DNA of 64,000 bases from Streptomyces cirratus (GTDB lineage Bacteria > Actinomycetota > Actinomycetes > Streptomycetales > Streptomycetaceae). Numbering within the stretch: the first letter of the stretch is position 1; each line of letters opens with the position of its first letter. The stretch lies in contig NZ_BMVP01000001.1 in the NCBI RefSeq assembly GCF_014650775.1, positions 310,001 through 374,000 on the forward strand. Reading direction: 5' to 3'. Position numbers and translations under genes: made by a program. A model generated the notes under the pieces. It was not told the origin of the DNA, searched no databases, and saw only the letters and a program-made list of their open reading frames with translations. Positions 19,633-28,169 of this stretch are shown here, piece by piece.

Positions 19633-20982
19633 CTACTGGTCGCGGTACATCTCGGCGACGAGGAACGCCAGGTCCAGCGACTGGCTGCGGTTGAGCCGCG
19701 GGTCGCAGGCCGTCTCGTAGCGCTGGTGCAGGTCGTCGACGAAGATCTCGTCGCCGCCGCCCACGCACTCGGTGACGTCGTCACCGGTGAGCTCGACGTG
19801 GATGCCGCCCGGGTGGGTGCCCAGGCCCTTGTGGACCTCGAAGAAGCCCTTGACCTCGTCGAGCACGTCGTCGAAACGGCGCGTCTTGTGGCCGGAGGCC
19901 GCCTCGAAGGTGTTGCCGTGCATCGGGTCGGTGACCCAGGCGACGGTCGCACCCGACGCGGTGACCTTCTCGACCAGCGTGGGGAGCTTCTCGCGGACCT
20001 TGTCGGCACCCATGCGGACGACGAAGGTCAGCCGGCCCGGCTCGCGCTCGGGGTCCAGCCGGTCGATGTACGTCAGCGCCTCGTCCACGGTGGTGGTCGG
20101 GCCGAGCTTGATGCCGATCGGGTTGGCGATCTGCGAACAGAACTCGATGTGCGCGTGGTCCAGCTGGCGGGTGCGCTCACCGATCCAGACCATGTGGCCC
20201 GAGGTGTCGTACAGCTTGCCGGTCCGCGAGTCGGTGCGGGTCAGCGCACCCTCGTAGTCGAGGAGCAGCGCCTCGTGGGAGGCGTAGAACTCCACCGCCT
20301 TGAACTCGGCCGGGTCGGTGCCGCAGGCCTTCATGAAGTTCAGCGCGTTGTCGATCTCCCGCGCGAGCTGCTCGTAGCGCTGCCCGGACGGGGAGTTCCG
20401 CACGAAGTCCTGGTTCCAGGCGTGCACCTGGCGCAGGTCGGCGTAACCACCGGTGGTGAAGGCGCGCACCAGGTTCAGCGTCGACGCGGACGCGTGGTAC
20501 ATGCGCTTGAGCCGCTCGGGGTCCGGGATCCGGGCCTCTTCGGTGAAGGCGAAGCCGTTGACGGAGTCGCCGCGGTAGGTCGGCAGGGTGACGCCGTCGC
20601 GCGTCTCGGTGTCCTTGGAGCGCGGCTTGGAGTACTGGCCGGCGATGCGGCCGACCTTGACCACGGGCACCGAAGCCGCGTACGTCAGGACGGCACTCAT
20701 CTGGAGCAGCGTCTTGAGCTTGGCGCGGATGTGGTCGGCGGATACGGCGTCGAAGGCCTCGGCACAGTCGCCGCCCTGGAGCAGGAACGCCTCGCCCTTG
20801 GCGACGGCTCCCAGACGGGCGCGCAGCTGATCGCACTCGCCCGCGAAAACGAGGGGCGGATACGACTCGAGGTCCGCGACGACAGCGCGCAGTGCCTCGG
20901 CATCGGGGTACGAAGGCTGCTGCGCCGCGGGAAGGTCTCGCCAGGTCGCCTTGACGGCGTGGGCGTGGTTTTCAGCGTTCAC
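19633..20982 (-). CDS. aroH: Class II 3-deoxy-7-phosphoheptulonate (DAHP) synthase
   Basis: A 449-residue plant-type DAHP synthase, the first enzyme of the shikimate pathway. GTG at 20980-20982 follows GAGGTGACC; an upstream in-frame start is possible. Signatures: LVFAGECDQLRARL, FLLQGGDCAEAFD, KVGRIAGQYSKPRS, ASHEALLLDYE, GIKLGPTTTVDEAL, PMHGNTF and GGIHVELTGDDVTECVGG. In M. tuberculosis the homologue (aroG, Rv2178c) is in the same neighbourhood. Divergent from the Trp attenuator and anthranilate synthase, linking entry and branch point. Confidence 0.95.
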   Translation of the reverse strand: MNAENHAHAVKATWRDLPAAQQPSYPDAEALRAVVADLESYPPLVFAGECDQLRARLGAVAKGEAFLLQGGDCAEAFDAVSADHIRAKLKTLLQMSAVLTYAASVPVVKVGRIAGQYSKPRSKDTETRDGVTLPTYRGDSVNGFAFTEEARIPDPERLKRMYHASASTLNLVRAFTTGGYADLRQVHAWNQDFVRNSPSGQRYEQLAREIDNALNFMKACGTDPAEFKAVEFYASHEALLLDYEGALTRTDSRTGKLYDTSGHMVWIGERTRQLDHAHIEFCSQIANPIGIKLGPTTTVDEALTYIDRLDPEREPGRLTFVVRMGADKVREKLPTLVEKVTASGATVAWVTDPMHGNTFEAASGHKTRRFDDVLDEVKGFFEVHKGLGTHPGGIHVELTGDDVTECVGGGDEIFVDDLHQRYETACDPRLNRSQSLDLAFLVAEMYRDQ

Positions 20983-21116
20983 GGTCACCTCGTACACATT
21001 ACGTCGTCACGGGGGACGTCCAGCCCGATGCCCACTTGCTGAGACGAGTGTCTCCGGATATGGGGGGCGCGGTCCGGAGGCTTCGCCTCCGCCGGACGTC
21101 CGCTAGGGTCGGCGGC

Positions 21117-21185
21117 ATGTACGCGCACTCGAACCAGAACTGGTGGTGGCCCGCTCCCGGCGGCCCGCTCCTCGCGCGTACCTGA
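21117..21185 (+). CDS. trpL: Trp-rich leader peptide of the anthranilate synthase attenuator
   Basis: A 22-codon reading frame, MYAHSNQNWWWPAPGGPLLA then RT and TGA, with three consecutive Trp codons (21141-21149). TAGGGT at 21104-21109 is 7 nt before the ATG, so the leader is probably translated from a leaderless transcript. Stalling at scarce Trp-tRNA would prevent the terminator at 21204-21229. Comparable trp leaders are known for Streptomyces anthranilate synthase genes. Confidence 0.92.
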   Translation: MYAHSNQNWWWPAPGGPLLART

Positions 21186-21203
21186 AAACGACACGAGCGA
21201 CAC

Positions 21204-21229
21204 GAAGGCCGCCCCGAGGGGCGGCCTTC
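21204..21229 (+). terminator. Trp attenuator terminator hairpin
   Basis: Perfect 12-bp stem GAAGGCCGCCCC / GGGGCGGCCTTC with a 2-nt centre, 18 nt after the leader stop and 49 nt before the structural gene. Confidence 0.85.
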
Positions 21230-21278
21230 GGCGTTTCGGACGCGGGCCGCCCCTCCCTCCGGAAGGACGCCCACCCCC

Positions 21279-23162
21279 ATGACCACGGACCTCAGCCGCC
21301 TGCTGGACGAGTCCTGCCCGCCGTTCGCCCTGTTGCGCCGCCGGACCCCCGGCCGCGACCACGACACCGTCGAGGTGCTGATCGGCCCGGTCCACGAGGC
21401 CGGACACCTCGCCGACCTGCCCGTACGGGAGCTGCCCACCCTTGCCCTGGTGCCGTTCCGGCAGATCCGCGAGCGCGGGTTCGACGTACACGACGACGGG
21501 ACCCCCCTGAGCGTGCTGGCCGCCGAGGAGGCTTACGAGGTCCCGCTCGCCGAGGCGCTGGCCGCGCTGCCGTGCCACGCGGTGCGCGTCGGGGGCGGCG
21601 GCTTCGACGTCCCCGACGAGGAGTACGCCGCCACGGTGGAGCGGGTGATCCGGGACGAGATCGGGCGCGGCGAGGGCGCGAACTTCGTCATCCGGCGCAC
21701 CTACGAGGGCCGGATCCACGGCTTCGGGCGCGCCGACGCGCTCGCCCTGTTCCGGCGGCTGCTGCTGGGCGAGCGGGGCGCGTACTGGACGTACGTGGTC
21801 CACACCGGCGAGCGCACCCTGGTCGGCGCCAGCCCGGAGGTGCACGTGCGGATGTCGGGCGGGACGGTCGTGATGAACCCGATCAGCGGGACGTACCGGT
21901 ACCCGGCCGGGGGGCCCACGGCCGAGTCCCTCCTCGCGTTCCTCGGCGACCGCAAGGAGACCGAGGAGCTGTCGATGGTGGTCGACGAGGAGCTCAAGAT
22001 GATGTGCACGGTCGGGGACATGGGCGGCGTCGTCGTCGGGCCCCGGCTCAAGGAGATGTCGCACCTCGCGCACACCGAGTACGAGCTGCGCGGACGCTCC
22101 TCGCTGGACGTGCGGGAGGTGCTGCGCGAGACGATGTTCGCGGCGACGGTGACGGGTTCGCCCGTCCAGAACGCCTGCCGGGTGATCGAGCGGTACGAGA
22201 GCGGCGGCCGCGGCTACTACGCGGGGGCCCTCGCGCTGCTGGGCCGGGACGCCGCGGGGACGCAGACCCTGGACTCCCCCATCCTGATCCGCACCGCCGA
22301 CATCGCGCCGGACGGGACCCTGCGCGTACCGGTCGGGGCGACGCTGGTGCGGCACTCCGACCCGGCGGGCGAGGTGGCCGAGACCCACGCCAAGGCGGCG
22401 GGCGTGCTGGCGGCCCTCGGGGTCCGCCCGGCGGCGCCCCGCCCGGAGCCCGCGGCGGCCGGACTCGGCGCCGATCCCCGGGTGCGGGCGGCGCTCGCGG
22501 CCCGGCGCGAGGACCTGGCGCCGTTCTGGCTGCGGATGCAGGACCGGCCGGCGGCGGCGTCGGGCCACGCGCTGGTCGTCGACGGTGAGGACACCTTCAC
22601 GGCGATGCTGGCCCACGTCCTGAGGGTGACCGGGCTGGAGGTGACCGTACGCCGCTTCGACGACCCGGGGCTGCGGGCGGCGGCCCTGGCCTGGGAGGGC
22701 CCCGTCGTCCTGGGCCCCGGCCCGGGGAACCCGGCGGATCCCCAGGATCCCAAGATGCGGGTGCTGCGCGCCCTGGCGGCGGACCTCCTGGCCGGCCACC
22801 GGGGCGGCCTGCTCGGGGTCTGCCTGGGCCATGAGCTGCTGGCCGCCGAGCTGGGGCTGCCTCTGGTGCGCAAGGCGGAGCCGGCCCAGGGGGCGCAGAC
22901 GCGGATCGACCTGTTCGGGGACCCGGAGGTGGTCGGCTTCTACAACACGTACACGGCGCGGTGCTCGGCCGCGGATGCGGCGCGGCTCTCGGCGCGCGGG
23001 ATCGAGGTCGCCCGGGACCCCGCGAGCGGTGAGGTGCACGCCCTGCGCTCGGCGTCGGGCTTCGCGGGGGTCCAGTTCCACCCGGAGTCGGTCCTGACCC
23101 TCCGCGGCGCACACCTCCTGACCGGTCTCCTGACCTCCATCCGCTCCACCACCCCCGCGTAG
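21279..23162 (+). CDS. trpEG: Fused anthranilate synthase (TrpE-TrpG)
   Basis: A 627-residue fusion. Residues about 1-430 are the chorismate-binding TrpE domain (NPISGTYRYPAGG, DEELKMMCTVGDMGGVVVGPRLKEMSHLAHTEY region, ATVTGSPVQNACRVIERYE). Residues about 450-625 are the class I glutamine amidotransferase, with GVCLGHELL (Cys515) and FHPES (His601, Glu603). It converts chorismate and glutamine to anthranilate. ATG follows GGAAGGACG. The single-chain form resembles the Streptomyces TrpEG enzymes. Phenazine-type ADIC synthases (PhzE) share this architecture, but the Trp attenuator argues for tryptophan supply. Confidence 0.92.
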   Translation: MTTDLSRLLDESCPPFALLRRRTPGRDHDTVEVLIGPVHEAGHLADLPVRELPTLALVPFRQIRERGFDVHDDGTPLSVLAAEEAYEVPLAEALAALPCHAVRVGGGGFDVPDEEYAATVERVIRDEIGRGEGANFVIRRTYEGRIHGFGRADALALFRRLLLGERGAYWTYVVHTGERTLVGASPEVHVRMSGGTVVMNPISGTYRYPAGGPTAESLLAFLGDRKETEELSMVVDEELKMMCTVGDMGGVVVGPRLKEMSHLAHTEYELRGRSSLDVREVLRETMFAATVTGSPVQNACRVIERYESGGRGYYAGALALLGRDAAGTQTLDSPILIRTADIAPDGTLRVPVGATLVRHSDPAGEVAETHAKAAGVLAALGVRPAAPRPEPAAAGLGADPRVRAALAARREDLAPFWLRMQDRPAAASGHALVVDGEDTFTAMLAHVLRVTGLEVTVRRFDDPGLRAAALAWEGPVVLGPGPGNPADPQDPKMRVLRALAADLLAGHRGGLLGVCLGHELLAAELGLPLVRKAEPAQGAQTRIDLFGDPEVVGFYNTYTARCSAADAARLSARGIEVARDPASGEVHALRSASGFAGVQFHPESVLTLRGAHLLTGLLTSIRSTTPA

Positions 23163-23175
23163 ACCCCGCTCACCG

Positions 23176-23216
23176 CCCGTCCTGGCCCACCGCCCCCACC
23201 GGCGGGCCAGGACGGG
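23176..23216. terminator. Bidirectional terminator between trpEG and pfkA
   Basis: 13-bp stem CCCGTCCTGGCCC / GGGCCAGGACGGG with a 15-nt loop, in a 228-bp convergent gap. The rest of the gap (23217-23390) is Pro/Gly-codon-like GC-rich DNA without a credible gene. Confidence 0.7.
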
Positions 23217-23390
23217 GCGGGCGGTCCTGGCGGCGAGACCACCCCGGCCGGGGCCGGGCCCGCCGGGAAGACGGGGAAGCTGCCCGGCGCTCCGCCGACG
23301 GCGGCGACGAGCCCGCCGCCGCGGCCGGCCGCGCCCACCGGGCGCCCACCCGCACCCCCGACTTCCGGGTGCGGGGCCCGGGGCGGCGGG

Positions 23391-24419
23391 TCAGCCGAAG
23401 AAGACGCCCGCCTCCTCGTACAGCGCCGGGTCCACCGTCTTGAGCTTCGAGGTGGCCTCGATGATCGGGACCCGGACGATGTCGGTGCCCTTGAGGGCGA
23501 CCATCTTGCCGAAGTCACCGTCGCGCACCGCGTCGACGGCGTGCAGCCCGAAACGGGTGGCGAGCCAGCGGTCGAAGGCGCTGGGCGTGCCGCCGCGCTG
23601 GATGTGGCCGAGCACCGTCGTACGGGCCTCCTTGCCGGTCCGCGCCTCGATCTCCTTGGCCAGCCACTCGCCGACGCCCGACAGCCGGACGTGTCCGAAG
23701 GAGTCCTTCGTGGCGTCCTTGAGGACCATCTCCCCGTCCTTCGGCATCGCGCCCTCCGCGACGACCACGATCGGCGCGTAGCTCGACTTGAAGCGGGAGG
23801 TCACCCAGGCGCACACCTTGTCCATGTCGAAGCGCTGCTCGGGGATGAGGATGACGTTCGCCCCGCCCGCCAGGCCCGAGTGCAGGGCGATCCAGCCCGC
23901 GTGGCGCCCCATCACCTCGACGACCAGCACCCGCATGTGGGACTCGGCCGTGGTGTGCAGCCGGTCGATGGCCTCGGTGGCGATGCCGACGGCGGTGTCG
24001 AAGCCGAAGGTGTAGTCCGTGGCCGACAGGTCGTTGTCGATGGTCTTCGGTACCCCGACGCACGGGACGCCGTACTCCTCGAACAGCCGCGCCGCCACGC
24101 CCAACGTGTCCTCGCCGCCGATCGCGACGAGTGCCTCGACCTCGTACTTGGCGAGGTTCTCCTTGATCCGCCGGACGCCGTTCTCCTGCTTGAACGGGTT
24201 GGTGCGCGAGGAGCCGAGGATGGTCCCGCCGCGCGGGAGGATCCCGCGTACCGCGGCGATGTCGAGGGGGACGGTGTCCCCTTCGACCGGCCCGCGCCAG
24301 CCGTCCTTGAACCCGACGAACCGGTAACCGTACTCCTGGACGCCCTTGCGCACGACGCCCCGGATGACCGCGTTGAGCCCCGGGCAGTCGCCGCCGCCCG
24401 TCAGCACTCCGACCTTCAT
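23391..24419 (-). CDS. pfkA: 6-phosphofructokinase
   Basis: A 342-residue PFK, ATG at 24417-24419 after GAAGGGAAA. Motifs: VGVLTGGGDCPGLNAVIRG, GSSRTNPF, IGGEDTLG (residues 100-107), PKTIDND (124-130), MGRHAGWIAL and GHIQRGGTPSAFDR. It phosphorylates fructose 6-phosphate. Asp104 and Lys125 occupy positions that are Gly/Gly in E. coli ATP-PFK and Asp/Lys in pyrophosphate-dependent enzymes; several actinomycete enzymes in this clade are nevertheless ATP-dependent, so the phosphoryl donor is uncertain. Confidence 0.93.
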   Translation of the reverse strand: MKVGVLTGGGDCPGLNAVIRGVVRKGVQEYGYRFVGFKDGWRGPVEGDTVPLDIAAVRGILPRGGTILGSSRTNPFKQENGVRRIKENLAKYEVEALVAIGGEDTLGVAARLFEEYGVPCVGVPKTIDNDLSATDYTFGFDTAVGIATEAIDRLHTTAESHMRVLVVEVMGRHAGWIALHSGLAGGANVILIPEQRFDMDKVCAWVTSRFKSSYAPIVVVAEGAMPKDGEMVLKDATKDSFGHVRLSGVGEWLAKEIEARTGKEARTTVLGHIQRGGTPSAFDRWLATRFGLHAVDAVRDGDFGKMVALKGTDIVRVPIIEATSKLKTVDPALYEEAGVFFG

Positions 24420-24473
24420 GGAATTTCCCTTCGCCACAGGGCCCGCTGGGGGCGCGGGGCCCGCATGACGGCC

Positions 24474-24501
24474 ACGCTAGTGGTGACTCAGGTCACAACA
24501 A
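24474..24501 (-). promoter_or_regulatory. pfkA promoter with Crp-like palindrome in the spacer
   Basis: On the minus strand TTGTTG (24496-24501) and TAGCGT (24474-24479) form -35/-10 boxes with 16-bp spacing. GTGACCTGAGTCAC (24483-24496), inside the spacer, fits both the Streptomyces Crp pattern GTG-N6-GNCAC and the classical TGTGA-N6-TCACA at 9 of 10 positions. Confidence 0.55.
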
Positions 24502-24593
24502 GGGCCTCGGATGCGTCAATTCCGGTGGAATCGCGGGGCGTTGCGTACACCCGTTCACTCGTACGAGGACGTAAGTACGACGTACGACCGCGG

Positions 24594-25265
24594 TTACGCG
24601 TCGTCCAGGCCGCGCTCTATGGCGTACCGGACGAGCTCCACCCGGTTGTGCAACTGGAGCTTGCCCAGGGTGTTCTGGACGTGGTTCTGCACGGTGCGGT
24701 GGGAGATGACCAGCCGCTCCGCGATCTGCTTGTACGACAGCCCCTTGGCCACGAGCCGCAGCACCTCGGTCTCGCGCTCGGTGAGCTGCGGGGCCTTCGG
24801 CCCCTCGGCGGCGGCCGGTGCCGGATCGGTGGCCAGGCGCCGGTACTCGCCGAGGACCAGGCCCGCGAGGCCCGGGGTGAAGACCGGGTCGCCGGCCGCG
24901 GTGCGGCGGACCGCGTCGATCAGCTCCTGCGCGCCGGCCGACTTCAACAGGTAGCCCGTCGCACCCGACTTGACGGCCTCCAGGACGTCGGCGTGCTCAC
25001 CGCTGGCGGACAGGACGAGGACGCGCAGCGCCGGGTTGGCGCCGACCAGCTCCTTGCAGACCTGCACCCCCGGCATGCCGGGCAGGTTGAGGTCGAGGAC
25101 CAGGACGTGCGGGGCGGCGGGGACGGCCCGGCGGACCGCTTCCGGGCCGTCCCCGGCGGTGGCGACGACGTCGAACCCGGCGGCGGCCAGGTCGCGGGCG
25201 ACCGCGTCGCGCCACATCGGGTGGTCGTCGACGACCATCACCTTGATCTCGTTCGGCTCGGTCAC
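24594..25265 (-). CDS. macR: NarL/LuxR-family response regulator MacR
   Basis: A 223-residue regulator: receiver domain about 7-125 with acidic pocket VVDDHP, phospho-acceptor Asp58 in VLVLDLNLPGM and Lys109-type motif YLLKSAGAQEL; LuxR-type HTH about 155-220 (LTERETEVLRLVAKGLSYKQIAERL). It overlaps the kinase gene by 4 nt. Order and neighbours (between pfkA and an acyltransferase) and partner type match the MacRS system known in S. coelicolor for control of morphogenesis and membrane-protein genes; assignment to MacR is by context. Confidence 0.85.
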   Translation of the reverse strand: MTEPNEIKVMVVDDHPMWRDAVARDLAAAGFDVVATAGDGPEAVRRAVPAAPHVLVLDLNLPGMPGVQVCKELVGANPALRVLVLSASGEHADVLEAVKSGATGYLLKSAGAQELIDAVRRTAAGDPVFTPGLAGLVLGEYRRLATDPAPAAAEGPKAPQLTERETEVLRLVAKGLSYKQIAERLVISHRTVQNHVQNTLGKLQLHNRVELVRYAIERGLDDA

Positions 25266-26473
25266 TGGGTTCTCCCCCTCGGTACTTTCAGTTCCACTTC
25301 GGTGCCCTGTCCCGGGACGGACACCAGCTCGGCGGTGCCGCCGAGGTCCCGCAGCCGGCCCCGGATCGACAGCGCCACGCCCATCCGCCCCTCGCCCTCC
25401 GCCTGGTCGAGCCGGCCGGCCGGGATGCCGGGGCCGTCGTCGCGAACGGTGACGATCACCTCGTCGCCCCAGTCCTCGACCAGGATCCAGGCCCGGGCCC
25501 CCTCCCCCGCGTGCTTGCGCACGTTGTCCAGGGCGGCGCCGACGGCCCCCGCCAGCTCGCGGGCGGCGGGCGCGGGCAGCGGCACGGGGCCGCCCGGCTC
25601 GGCGAAGCTCACCCGGGACCCGGCGTGCGGGGCGAGCAGGGTCCGCAGGTCCAGCTCCCCCTCGTCGGCGCCCGGCTCCTCGACCTCGTACGCGTCCACG
25701 AGCGCGCCCAGCGACTGGTCCCGGGAGACCCGGGAGGCGGGTACGAGCCCGCTGGAGACCAGGGTGCGCAGCGCCACCTCCTGCTCGCCGGCCATCCTGC
25801 CGAGTTCCGCCGCCTCGCCGCCGAGTTCGCTGCCGCGCCGCTGGACCATGGCGAGTACCTGGAGGACCCCGTCGTGGATGTCGCGGGCGAGGCGCTCGCG
25901 CTCGCGGGTCGCCGCTTCGATCTCCAGGGCGCGGGCGAGGGTGGCCTCGCTGGCGCGGGCGACCTCGACCACGTAGCCGATGGCGATGGAGGCCACCCAG
26001 ACGAGCAGTACGTTGTGCAGGGTGTCGCGGGTCGGGTCACCGCCGTGGATGACGATGTTGGCGACGGCCACGGGCGTGGAGGCGAAACCGGCCCAGCGCC
26101 AGCCGCCCTTGAGGGCGAAGGCGAGGACCGAACCGGCCGTCCAGATGCTGGGGAGGGTGGGACCTCCGGCGCCGATGCGCGCGTGCGTGTCGGCGAGCGC
26201 GGTGAGCAGGATGCCGGCGAGCGCGACGGTGAGGTCGGCGCCGAGGAACCGCTTGGTGCAGCGGGCGGCGCTCGCGACGCTGCGGTAGGTGGCCACGGTC
26301 CAGACGGCGAGCACGGCGAGGTAGCCCACCGCGACCGCCGGCCGCGCGAACTCCCTGTACGCGCAGAGGAACAGCAGCACCGCGTAGACCATGGTGAGGA
26401 GCCGGTAGACGGTCAGGGCGCGCCACAGCGGCTGCTCGACCGACATGCGTACGACCCGCTCGCGTTTCGCCAT
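25262..26473 (-). CDS. macS: MacS-family sensor histidine kinase
   Basis: A 403-residue membrane kinase. Five to six hydrophobic segments fill residues 20-170. DHp motif RLARDIHDGVLQVLAMVQRRG carries the predicted phospho-His200 (HisKA_3/DesK type), and a C-terminal ATPase domain has ALDNVRKHAGEGARAW, VTVRDDGPGIP and GRMGVALSIRGR. ATG 26471-26473 abuts a GGTGGGGGAG site; the ATG at residue 10 is an alternative start. Translationally coupled to the response regulator by a 4-nt overlap. Confidence 0.87.
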   Translation of the reverse strand: MAKRERVVRMSVEQPLWRALTVYRLLTMVYAVLLFLCAYREFARPAVAVGYLAVLAVWTVATYRSVASAARCTKRFLGADLTVALAGILLTALADTHARIGAGGPTLPSIWTAGSVLAFALKGGWRWAGFASTPVAVANIVIHGGDPTRDTLHNVLLVWVASIAIGYVVEVARASEATLARALEIEAATRERERLARDIHDGVLQVLAMVQRRGSELGGEAAELGRMAGEQEVALRTLVSSGLVPASRVSRDQSLGALVDAYEVEEPGADEGELDLRTLLAPHAGSRVSFAEPGGPVPLPAPAARELAGAVGAALDNVRKHAGEGARAWILVEDWGDEVIVTVRDDGPGIPAGRLDQAEGEGRMGVALSIRGRLRDLGGTAELVSVPGQGTEVELKVPRGRTQ

Positions 26474-26519
26474 CTCCCCCACCCCCCGCGCGGGCGGGCG
26501 CCGGGGCCCCCGCCCGTTC

Positions 26520-27233
26520 CTACTCCTTGACCGCCTTGGCGGCCTTCTCCGCGTCGGCGATCTGCCGCTTGGCGGCCGTCGCGTAGATGTCCACGTATTC
26601 CTGACCGGAAAGCTTCATGATCTCGTACATGACCTCGTCGGTCACCGAGCGGAGGATGAAGCGGTCGTTCTCCATGCCGCGGTAGCGGCTGAAATCGAGC
26701 GGCTTGCCGATCCGGATGCCCGGGCGCATCAGCTTGGGCACCACCTTGCCGGGCGGCTGGATCTTCTCGGTGTCGATCATCGCCACCGGGATCACCGGGG
26801 CGCCGGTGGCGAGAGCGACCCGGGCGAGCCCGCCGGGCTTGCCGCGGTAGAGGCGGCCGTCGGGTGAACGCGTTCCCTCGGGGTAGATACCGAACAGCTC
26901 ACCGCGCTCGATGACCTCGATGCCGCTCTTGATGGCGGCCTCGCCGGCTCCGCGTGCGCCGGACCGGTCCACCGGGAGCTGGCCGACGCCCTTGAAGAAG
27001 GCGGCAGTCAGCTTGCCCTTGACGCCGGGGGAGGTGAAGTACTCCGCCTTCGCGATGAAGGTCACCTTCCGGTCCAGTACGGCGGGCAGGAAGAAGGAGT
27101 CGGAGAAGGACAGGTGGTTGCTCGCGAGGATCGCCGGCCCCTCCGCGGGGATGTTCTCGAGGCCCTCCACCCACGGCCTGAATGCGAGCTTCAGTGAACC
27201 GCCGATGGAGAACTTCATTGCGCCGTAGATCAA
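26520..27233 (-). CDS. 1-acyl-glycerol-3-phosphate acyltransferase (PlsC family)
   Basis: A 237-residue acyltransferase with NHLSFSDSFFLP (H-x4-D motif, about residues 39-50), GQLPVDRSG, and GIYPEGTRSPDG (E-G-T-R). It transfers an acyl group to lysophosphatidate or a related acceptor at the membrane. TTG at 27231-27233 is preferred: AGGAAGG lies 8 nt upstream, whereas the internal ATG at 27218 is 23 nt from it. The M. tuberculosis counterpart in this neighbourhood is Rv2182c. Adjacent and divergent from the hydrolase gene. Confidence 0.9.
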   Translation of the reverse strand: MIYGAMKFSIGGSLKLAFRPWVEGLENIPAEGPAILASNHLSFSDSFFLPAVLDRKVTFIAKAEYFTSPGVKGKLTAAFFKGVGQLPVDRSGARGAGEAAIKSGIEVIERGELFGIYPEGTRSPDGRLYRGKPGGLARVALATGAPVIPVAMIDTEKIQPPGKVVPKLMRPGIRIGKPLDFSRYRGMENDRFILRSVTDEVMYEIMKLSGQEYVDIYATAAKRQIADAEKAAKAVKE

Positions 27234-27389
27234 CTCGAAAGCCTTCCTGTGTCTGTCGAACAGACCTTAACCCCTGGCTGCCGCAGGAGCGGCCCGACGA
27301 CCCTGGTCGGTGTCACCGCGGTCGCGTACGGTGAAGTCACACAGCGCTACGTACCCCTCGTACCCCCCGCCCTTACAAAGGAGTCCCTG

Positions 27390-28169
27390 GTGCCCGTCCT
27401 CCTTGGAGCAGAGCCGTTCCGCCACGAGGGCGGCCCGGTCGGCGTGCTTCTCTGCCACGGCTTCACCGGTTCCCCGCAGTCGCTCCGCCCCTGGGCCGAG
27501 TACCTGGCCGAGCGCGGGCTCACGGTGTCGCTGCCGCTGCTGCCCGGGCACGGGACGCGGTGGCAGGACATGCAGCTCACGGGCTGGCAGGACTGGTACG
27601 CCGAGGTCGACCGCGCGCTGCGGGAGCTGCTGGACCGGTGCGAGCAGGTGTTCGTGTTCGGGCTGTCGATGGGCGGGGCGCTGAGCCTGCGGCTGGCGGC
27701 GAAGCACGGGGAGTCGATCAGCGGGCTCGTCCTGGTCAACCCCGCCAACAAGGTGCACGACCCGCTGGCCTTCGCGCTGCCGGTGGCGCAGCACTTCATC
27801 CGCTCGACGCCCGGCATCGCGAGCGACATCGCGAAGCCGGGATCGGCGGAGGTCGGGTACGACCGGGTGCCGACGCGGGCCGCGCACTCGCTGCGCCGGT
27901 TCTTCCGGCTGGTCGACACCGAACTGCCGCAGGTGACCCAGCCGGTTCTGCTGCTGCACAGCCCGCAGGACCATGTCGTACCGCCCGTGGACTCGGCGCG
28001 GATCCTGGCCCGCATCTCGTCCACGGACGTGACGGAGACCCTGCTGGAACAGAGCTACCACGTCGCGACGTTGGACCATGACGCGGAGCGGATCTTCGCG
28101 GACAGCTATGCGTTCGTCGGGCGGCTCGCGAAGAGCGTCGGCAGGGAGGGGGCGGCCAGCGGTGGCTGA
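27390..28169 (+). CDS. Alpha/beta hydrolase (carboxylesterase/monoacylglycerol-lipase-like)
   Basis: A 259-residue hydrolase, GTG 27390 after AAAGGAG. Oxyanion segment LLCHGFTGSPQSL, nucleophile elbow FGLSMGGAL (Ser), acid VLLLHSPQDHVV (Asp) and late His in SYHVATLDHDAERI give a full catalytic triad of the Est30/YvaK type. An esterase or monoacylglycerol lipase role is likely, the natural substrate unknown. Its stop overlaps the next gene by 8 nt. Confidence 0.88.
   Translation: MPVLLGAEPFRHEGGPVGVLLCHGFTGSPQSLRPWAEYLAERGLTVSLPLLPGHGTRWQDMQLTGWQDWYAEVDRALRELLDRCEQVFVFGLSMGGALSLRLAAKHGESISGLVLVNPANKVHDPLAFALPVAQHFIRSTPGIASDIAKPGSAEVGYDRVPTRAAHSLRRFFRLVDTELPQVTQPVLLLHSPQDHVVPPVDSARILARISSTDVTETLLEQSYHVATLDHDAERIFADSYAFVGRLAKSVGREGAASGG

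Noticed and set aside
21279..23162. Phenazine-type (PhzE) enzyme
   Set aside because: The Trp-rich attenuator and lack of other phz genes favour anthranilate synthase.
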